Below are positions 58,417 through 64,000 of a DNA stretch of 64,000 bases, piece by piece. Below the pieces are notes generated by a model that did not search any database, was not told the DNA's origin, and was given only the letters and a program-made list of their open reading frames with translations. Source of the DNA: Granulicella aggregans (GTDB taxonomy: Bacteria; Acidobacteriota; Terriglobia; Terriglobales; Acidobacteriaceae); the NCBI RefSeq assembly GCF_014203275.1, contig NZ_JACHIP010000014.1, forward strand, positions 1-64,000. Reading direction: 5' to 3'. The position numbers and the translations under genes were made by a program. Positions within the stretch are counted from its first letter, which is position 1; the number at the start of each line of letters is the position of its first letter.

Positions 58417-59010
58417 AGAAGCTCTCTATTCATCATTGTCCACACGATTGGCGCTTTTGTCGGCAGTCAGCCTTCTAGTCGGATCGTCCAATCCTTGTCG
58501 TCAAAGGAGATGGGCGTGAAATGCTAAAGACCTCCCGGCTGCAGGCTGAAATACTTCCGCTGTGCCATTGCCGGTGCACCTAGAACGTCCGATGCGAACC
58601 GCGATGCTCGTGAGCAGCGTCCAAGTGGACCTCCGTGTCCGGACCAGACAGTACGAGATTTCGGCCTTAGCCTCACCGTCAAGAAATCAGCCAGCAGCTT
58701 GAAGCAGGACTAGGTTATATTCCGGTAGATGGCGATAATTATTTTGGAGAACGCACCCAGACCGGCGAGCGCAAGAGCCAGCGTCAGCAGCCGTTTGCGC
58801 AGCTTACTCCGCGCCAGCTGCTCGGATTGACGCCTGGATGAGAAGGAAAAGAAGGTGGCCAGCCTGAAACAGAGAAACGTCTGCAGCAAGCGCGATTTGG
58901 ATCGCATTGAACATCAGACTTCGCAGAGGTGATTCATTGAACAGTGGATCCCACGATCGGAAGGGTCAAACCAGAAGACATGTCCGACAATCTACTTCGT
59001 TCGTGAGCTG
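58417..59010. other. Region without a supported gene
   Basis: A 65-codon minus-strand frame at 58710 is Ser/Arg/Leu-rich and unsupported. No repeat or RNA seen. Confidence 0.3.
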
Positions 59011-59457
59011 TTAGCAGCAAACGTTGTATGGCATCAGGAGCAGGAGTCGAAGGGGGATCTCCCGGATAGGTGGGCATATCACTTCACCACGCTTCCATCT
59101 CAGAGGTCGCTGGGGATCAAACTGGTGCAGGTAGACAGCGAATCTGAGCGGCCCGGTTCCCTGAACGCAATTCCTCTTCCGGTCTGTCAGGGTGTCTCCG
59201 TCTTCTGAGAGAAGGCCTTCGTCATATCCCACCTGCATCGGTTTGGGATCATCCGGAACCTGGGTCTGCATCTGTCCGAACCGGCTCATATCAAAAGGTT
59301 CGTCCGTACCGTCCACGATGGCTTCGATCAATACAAGCTTGTCGAAGTACTCTCGCGTGCAGTCCCTATCGTTCATGACCCGAAATTGCTGGTTCCATGT
59401 GTCGGAAGTGATATGCGGTCGATATACACCTATGATTTTCAGCGTCGGTCCCGTCAT
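59011..59457 (-). CDS. Conserved hypothetical protein, 148 aa
   Basis: Starts MTGPTLKIIGVYRPHITSDT and has FDMSRFGQMQ, PMQVGYDEGLLSEDGDTL and TGPLRFAVYLHQFDPQRPL. The composition is clearly coding, and I think I have seen similar proteins in soil bacteria, without function. No signal peptide or membrane helix. Monocistronic by position. Confidence 0.65.
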   Translation of the reverse strand: MTGPTLKIIGVYRPHITSDTWNQQFRVMNDRDCTREYFDKLVLIEAIVDGTDEPFDMSRFGQMQTQVPDDPKPMQVGYDEGLLSEDGDTLTDRKRNCVQGTGPLRFAVYLHQFDPQRPLRWKRGEVICPPIREIPLRLLLLMPYNVCC

Positions 59458-59567
59458 TCGTAATCCTCATGGCTAGCGTAGCGCTCTGAATGAAAGTCCG
59501 CTCGTCCTCCACGTCGGTTATACGCAGGAGCGGCCCCAACCATCTAGGATGCCGATAAACTATCCGT

Positions 59568-60115
59568 GTGCTGACGATCTCGGAGTCTCTCTCCGGCGGC
59601 CAGGCTGACCGAAGGCCAGCATCCAACGACCGAACAGCAGCTCGTTCGCCATCAACCAGCGAAGACCTACGAGCACCAGTTCGGAAGAGAAGTGACCCCG
59701 GTCGAGCACCGGGCAGGATGGAATGGAACTTTCTCAGCCCCGAGGTCTGTTTCATTGACGGCGTTGTTGGAGAAGACGACCGCGTACGCGAGCCGCACCG
59801 CAAAAGTATCCGGATTGCATTGAGTGAACTGGAACGTACACCCAGGCCCGGATCGCGAACATTCAGGCACCGGAGCTGACGGGCAAGTTCGCCGCCGCAA
59901 CCTTTGAACACGACATCGCCCGTCCGTCGACGGTTATGCCCGTCCCCAGCTTCACACCCATGCCGTGATGTTCAGTGTCACCGAACGCGAGAACAGTCAG
60001 ACGGGTGAGCTCAAGACAGTCGCTCTTCAGGAGCGCGGCCTCTTCCAGCCGCAACAGTTTGCGACCACGGTCTACCGAACCGAGCTTGCCGCAAACTCCA
60101 GGACCTGGATTACAA
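59568..60115 (+). pseudogene. MobF-family conjugative relaxase remnant (TrwC/TraA N-terminus)
   Basis: Starts MLTISESLSGGQA as TrwC-type relaxases do, then after an apparent internal deletion gives GQHPTTEQQLVRHQPAKTYE and HQFGREVTPVEHRAGWNGTF in one frame, GEDDRVREPHRKSIRIALSE in another, and FAAATFEHDIARP, VDGYARPQLHTHAV and FSVTEREN in others, with the metal-binding His-x-His kept. The helicase half is absent. Several indels, inactive. It shows that this island once carried a conjugative or mobilisable element. Confidence 0.8.
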
Positions 60116-60869
60116 ATGGCAGTGGCCATGTGGGTTGGTACGAACTGCTCACCGATAATCCTGCAGAGGCTTTTGATTATTATTCCAGGCGCTTCGGCTG
60201 GAAAAGCCCACGGCCTCTGAACAGGTTGTATGGACCGTAACATCAGAAATATCCACGACAAGATCATAATGCTGGGCAGGTTTTATTCATTCTGCTCACC
60301 ATTCAAGATTCAGAAGGTCTGAACACATGTGCGCCACCCTCGAGTGAGATCATAACTTTATCGCAGAAGCTTGGGGCGCCTCACGGCGCCCGGTATGATT
60401 ACACTGCCTTGCGACTCTTGACCGCGCCGGTAGCTGGAGCTTCGCTTCTTTCTTGTCTTTTCCTTGACCGCGACCTTGTGCTTCACCATTAGGCGTTGAC
60501 GGCGGTATCAACCTTGTATATTGTCGCCGCCTAATGAAGCGCATTTGGGCCGTTGATGCGCCCGACCTTAAGGACAAAACTGACTTCTGCGAGAAAACGC
60601 GAGAGTGCTCCCTAATCGGCATGACGGAGGAAGACGGGAAACAGTTTGTGAGCATATCGGTTTCAACGCTCTTTATGAATGCCGTGTTGTCGCGTGCGTC
60701 ACGCACACATGTTCTGTGCCGAATCATGCTTGATGAAGACCGCTCGAGGGGCGTTCAGGGTTCCCGTCCGCGCACCGATACTAATCATGGCATCAGACTG
60801 CGATGGATGGTGCTTAAGCCAGACAACTGACGCATCACTCCTTGGTATGATTTACGTAAGGGAGAACCA
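60116..60869. other. Region without a supported gene
   Basis: A short stretch at 60130-60210 reads WYELLTDNPAEAFDYYSRRF, which recalls the start of glyoxalase/VOC proteins but is too short to call. A hairpin GGGCGCC-TCAC-GGCGCCC lies at 60374-60391. TTGACG at 60492 with TATATT 15 bases on could be a promoter. The 98-codon frame at 60534 has no family. Confidence 0.35.
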
Positions 60870-61166
60870 ATGACCGAAAACATTATCGCCGCACTCGACG
60901 AAGAAATTGCGTCATTACAGAAGGCCAGGTCGATTCTCGCCGGGTTGTCCGCACCAGCACCGCAAGCTGCAACGCCTACAGGTCGCCGTGGCCGCCCGAA
61001 GGGATCGAAGAACGCTACGAAATCCGTTGCAGTTACCACGCCAGTGACCAAGAAGCGCGTTCTCAGCGAAGAAGGCCGTGCCCGCATATCGGCAGCTCTG
61101 AAAAAGCGTCATGCCGCTAAGAGAAAAGCCGCGAAGAAGGCGGCTGGCGAACAGTCGGCGAACTAA
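60870..61166 (+). CDS. AT-hook / H1-like small basic protein
   Basis: 98 residues. An N-terminal helix (IIAALDEEIASLQKARSIL), a central AT-hook core GRRGRPKGSK, LSEEGRARISAALKKRHAA and a Lys/Ala-rich tail like histone H1. Such proteins are frequent in Acidobacteria and probably bind AT-rich DNA or act in the nucleoid. Start at the ATG with GGGAG upstream. Intact. Confidence 0.8.
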   Translation: MTENIIAALDEEIASLQKARSILAGLSAPAPQAATPTGRRGRPKGSKNATKSVAVTTPVTKKRVLSEEGRARISAALKKRHAAKRKAAKKAAGEQSAN

Positions 61167-61295
61167 CTAATAGGTCGGCCGAGCATGCGGTCGGTAACCT
61201 CAATCGATTACTACTGCACACGATTCCCACAGCGATGTCAGTGCTTCTTTACGGCGTCGCAGGGTACGATCTTCCACGTTGCACTTGGAGGAATT

Positions 61296-61475
61296 GTGCC
61301 CTGTCCCATTGTAAGAATTTTGGAAGTTGACAACGACTGGCTTCAATCTCAAAAGCTTTGCGCCCGCAGAGAAGGAAAGCTCACCTACTCGTTCGACGCT
61401 GCACAGACTGAGAATGAGCAGCGACTCAAGGTGCACATGGCTGACTGCGATTCATGTAAGCGCCGCGTGGCCTAG
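61296..61475 (+). CDS. Possible small zinc-finger (anti-sigma-like) protein
   Basis: 59 residues from GTG 61296, which has GGAGG four bases upstream. The end reads LKVHMADCDSCKRRV, a His-x3-Cys-x2-Cys as in zf-HC2 anti-sigma domains, but nothing else of that family remains. No sigma-factor gene nearby. Confidence 0.4.
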   Translation: MPCPIVRILEVDNDWLQSQKLCARREGKLTYSFDAAQTENEQRLKVHMADCDSCKRRVA

Positions 61476-61701
61476 CATTCGTTGCACTTGCCGCAGTCAT
61501 TTCAGCGTTCCGCAAACGCGTCCAGCGGTCGTTGTTTATGCCGATTACCTCGGGCCGCAGGTCGACGAGCCTCCTCGCCAGCATGATATTCCATTTTCCG
61601 TGTATATTCGGGCGAAATTTTTCGAGTAGCGCCATGCCTCCCTTGCAGGCTGGCATTTTTTCCAAAATCCACTTGTCTCGGAATTCTGTACTTGCAATCA
61701 T
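61472..61701 (-). pseudogene. C-x2-C-N-E tail protein, copy 3, decayed
   Basis: The N-terminal part in one frame reads FRDKWILEKMPACKGGMALL, against HFAAQWIMDEYPACTEGLSF in the intact copy at 2367. The end in another frame, after a stop, reads RPLDAFAER and DCGKCNEC. Frameshift and stop codon, inactive. The start position is accurate to one or two bases. Confidence 0.6.
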
Positions 61702-61968
61702 TAGCGACCACCCCTCCAATTTCGAAACCACGCGTTTCATTCATTTTCTCATCTGAGCATGCGTTTAGAATCACTCTCACCGGGCCAACCAATCTGCGAC
61801 GACGACCAATGGTGCTGGCGACGATGACGAGTGTTGAGGTGAAAAGATCCAATCAGGAAATGCAACCCGCGAAATACCCCCTCTTGGAGAAAGAGAGTGA
61901 ACCGTTGTCATCTCATCGCGACTATCAAGACATTCAAGGGTTCGCCTCAGAACTGGTAAAGGCGATAC

Positions 61969-63468
61969 TCAGGAAACCAAATTGGGATCGCCTCGCAGAG
62001 CTTTTCTAAGCAGAGACACGCCCCGGTGAAGTTCCGCGCGACTGCATCCCGCAAAGCCAAGTATGAGCGCGGGGGGCTGTGTGTATGTTCTTGTGAACGT
62101 GGAGAGCGCTACGACCTCTAGCCCCATCGCTCTTGCCGCTCCGGCGGCTTCTTTGTCAGAAGCTATGCTCTTCAGCCATCCGAGGGTACGCATCCCTGCT
62201 CCAGCTTGAACGACGTCCAGCGTTCCATTAAGTTGTTTGTCTGCGGCAGCCTTCAAAATATCCATGCGTTCGGCGTAGAGCTGACGCATGCGACGAACGT
62301 GGTGGCCAAAGTGGCCGTCGGAGATGAACTCTGCCAGAATGGCCTGATCAAGCGTAGGTGGATGCCGGTCCACAAAACTGCGAGCTGCCGCGAACGCGTC
62401 AACGAGCTGTTCTGGTAACACGATGAATCCCAGGCGTAACGCATAGAAAAGCATCTTGGTGAAGGTTCCGACGTAGATGACACAGTTGCTCCGATCAAGC
62501 GCTTGCAAGGAAGCGACGGGACGACCGAAATAACGATATTCCGCATCGTATTCGTCCTCAATGATCCAGGCATTCGCGCCAGCAGCCCATCGAAGGAGTT
62601 CGACTCTGCGGTCTGCGGACATCGTAACGCCCATCGGAAACTGATTCGCTGGGGTGACATAGGCGAGTTTGGCTTGAGGAGCCATTTTTCTTCCAGCCTT
62701 GACGATGAGCCCCTCTTGATCTACTGGCACGGGGACAATTCGACCACCCGCCGATACAAATGCCTGAGAGGCGCCGGGGTATCCCGGATCTTCCATCCAG
62801 ATTTTGTCTTCGGGGTCGATCAGGAAGCGCGCGAGGAGATCCAGTGCCTGCTGACTGCCGGCTGTAACAATGATCTGCTCGGGCGAGCAGCGGACTCCAC
62901 GCGAGGCGCCTACATACTCCGCTATAGCGCGGCGCAGTGGCTGATGGCCCCTGGCATTGCCCTTTCCATAAAGCGAACGGGGAGCACGACGCAGCACGCG
63001 GGATGCAACGCGGGCCCACAACTCAGTCGGAAAAAGATCGATGGCTGGTTCGTAGTCACGGAACGCGCGACCAACGTGAAGTGGTGCGGATATTACATCG
63101 GTCTTCCTAAGATATCTCTCCCCCCATTTCGAGAGGCGAGCCTTTGATTGACGAGACCCACTTAATAGATCCGGTGTGCTCTTATCGGACACGGCGCGCC
63201 CGGTCGCCCCTAAAGCCACATAGGTTCCTGAACCTACCTTTGTGTGCGTGTACCCCTCGGACTGCAGTTGATCAAAAGCTGTGACGACCGTTCCGCGTGA
63301 CAGCGAGTACTGGCTGGCAAGGCTGCGCGTCGAAGGCATGCGCGCACCCGGCTTCAGACGCCCATCCAGGATGGCGGCCCTCAACTCGACGTACAGCCAC
63401 CGCCACAGATCCTGTCCCTCTGGAGGAGAACCCGCTGAGAAGTCTTGGAACGTCGCTTCTTTACCCAT
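61969..63468 (-). CDS. MocR-type regulator (GntR HTH fused to PLP aminotransferase fold)
   Basis: 499 residues. An N-terminal GntR winged helix (LYVELRAAILDGRLKPGARM, PSTRSLASQYSLSRGTVVTA) is joined by a linker (about 85-125) to a fold-type I aminotransferase domain with QIIVTAGSQQALDLLARFL, the Asp/Tyr region DEYDAEYRY and the PLP Lys in GTFTKMLFYALRLGF. Such proteins sense PLP-linked metabolites and often control a divergent gene; here that is the cupin gene at 63664. Confidence 0.93.
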   Translation of the reverse strand: MGKEATFQDFSAGSPPEGQDLWRWLYVELRAAILDGRLKPGARMPSTRSLASQYSLSRGTVVTAFDQLQSEGYTHTKVGSGTYVALGATGRAVSDKSTPDLLSGSRQSKARLSKWGERYLRKTDVISAPLHVGRAFRDYEPAIDLFPTELWARVASRVLRRAPRSLYGKGNARGHQPLRRAIAEYVGASRGVRCSPEQIIVTAGSQQALDLLARFLIDPEDKIWMEDPGYPGASQAFVSAGGRIVPVPVDQEGLIVKAGRKMAPQAKLAYVTPANQFPMGVTMSADRRVELLRWAAGANAWIIEDEYDAEYRYFGRPVASLQALDRSNCVIYVGTFTKMLFYALRLGFIVLPEQLVDAFAAARSFVDRHPPTLDQAILAEFISDGHFGHHVRRMRQLYAERMDILKAAADKQLNGTLDVVQAGAGMRTLGWLKSIASDKEAAGAARAMGLEVVALSTFTRTYTQPPALILGFAGCSRAELHRGVSLLRKALRGDPNLVS

Positions 63469-63663
63469 CTCTCACCCAATCAAAAGTGGACCAATCCAAA
63501 GCTCGATTATGGACCTTTTCGACCAGCCAATCCACCGTTAGTCTTAGGTGGGACCTACTCGGGGAAGATCTTTTTTATCAAACGACATTGCCGAAGCGCA
63601 CAAGTCGCTCTAAACGAGTGATTCAGCTTTTCTGAAAGAAGAACGCAAGAGGGATCGCCAAAA

Positions 63664-64000
63664 ATGAGACGGATAGTACTCGCTATGTTTCTGATGACTG
63701 GAATGGCTCATGCTCAAGGGATGAAGAGTACGCCACTGTTCACCAAGAACCTTCTGGATATCCCGGGTAAAGAAGCGGCGATGCTCACCGTTGAGTACCG
63801 GCCCGGATATGAGGGCACAATCCATCGGCACAATGCTGACGTGTTTGTCTACGTTTTAGAGGGCTCGATCGTAATGCAGGTACGCGGCGGCCCTGAAGTG
63901 ACACTCGGACCTGGTGAAACTTACTTTGAAGGACTTAACGATGTTCACGTAGGCGGCAGGAATGCGAGCAAAACTAAATCCGCTAAGTTCCTGGTCATTG
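63664..64000 (+). CDS. Secreted cupin, cut by the right window edge
   Basis: 112 codons visible. A signal peptide (IVLAMFLMTGMAHAQG) is followed by one cupin domain: EYRPGYEGTIHRHNADVFVY and VLEGSIVMQVRGG (motif 1), then LGPGETYFEGLNDVHVGG (motif 2). A GGGA site precedes the ATG. Divergent from the MocR gene, 195 bases apart, so regulation by it is likely. Confidence 0.8.
   Translation, partial: MRRIVLAMFLMTGMAHAQGMKSTPLFTKNLLDIPGKEAAMLTVEYRPGYEGTIHRHNADVFVYVLEGSIVMQVRGGPEVTLGPGETYFEGLNDVHVGGRNASKTKSAKFLVI

Noticed and set aside
60116-60240. Glyoxalase/VOC-like gene start
   Set aside because: Only about 20 residues look similar, with no metal ligands or continuation.

Overview
The window looks like the chromosome of an acidobacterium of the Acidobacteriaceae/Terriglobia type. 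The markers are an Oar-like TonB-dependent receptor with an N-terminal carboxypeptidase-regulatory domain, two membrane-tethered winged-helix regulators of the acidobacterial kind (one with TPRs), a Ser/Thr kinase fused to a PD40 beta-propeller, and a KaiC-like ATPase coupled to a histidine kinase. Several small genes in the accessory parts (SRAP plus a 107-aa partner, DUF2188, low-affinity iron permease, DUF892, Crp/Fnr) look proteobacterial in style, which suggests transfer. No rRNA, tRNA or CRISPR array was seen.

Layout. 0.4-4.3 kb: a stress and DNA-repair island (Cys-type pseudo-receiver, His-less HisKA peptide, SRAP, PA2169-type protein, Ku). 4.4-12.8 kb: signalling, with a frameshifted secreted protein, bacteriophytochrome with a broken heme oxygenase, a single-domain response regulator, and an overlapping KaiC-like ATPase/histidine kinase pair. 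12.9-13.6 kb: decayed remnants. 13.8-25 kb: a plant cell-wall glycan locus (GH74, GH43, GH39, TonB receptor) with a divergent membrane regulator. 25.8-28.4 kb: Ser/Thr kinase. 28.8-31.6 kb: a second copy of the pseudo-receiver/HisKA-peptide module among decaying genes. 31.8-36.9 kb: membrane protein, FGE-fold protein, CadC-like TPR regulator. 37.3-45.7 kb: an aromatic-ester type cluster (di-heme cytochrome, isochorismatase-like hydrolase, tannase/feruloyl-esterase family protein, cupin, EthD protein) with three AraC regulators and a shared 18-bp upstream motif. 46.3-52 kb: AbiE toxin-antitoxin pair with a broken toxin, IS110, secreted metallopeptidase-like protein, truncated IS91. 52.2-61.7 kb: a strongly decayed island with receiver remnants, DUF72 and DUF2188 pieces, iron permease, DUF892, Crp/Fnr, a KH protein and a MobF relaxase remnant. 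62-64 kb: MocR regulator divergent from a secreted cupin cut by the window edge.

How it fits together. The phytochrome, its response regulator and the KaiC/kinase pair form a light or redox signalling block. The 13.8-25 kb locus takes up and cuts xyloglucan and xylan. The 37-45 kb cluster probably handles plant phenolic esters. The most unusual theme is a set of small gene families (Cys-type pseudo-receiver, His-less HisKA peptide, 85-aa protein, C-x2-C-N-E tail protein, PA2169-type protein) that recur in two or three places, intact in some and decayed in others. Single-base frameshifts are frequent in the accessory parts but absent from long stretches of core-like genes, which favours real gene decay over random sequencing error, although error cannot be excluded.
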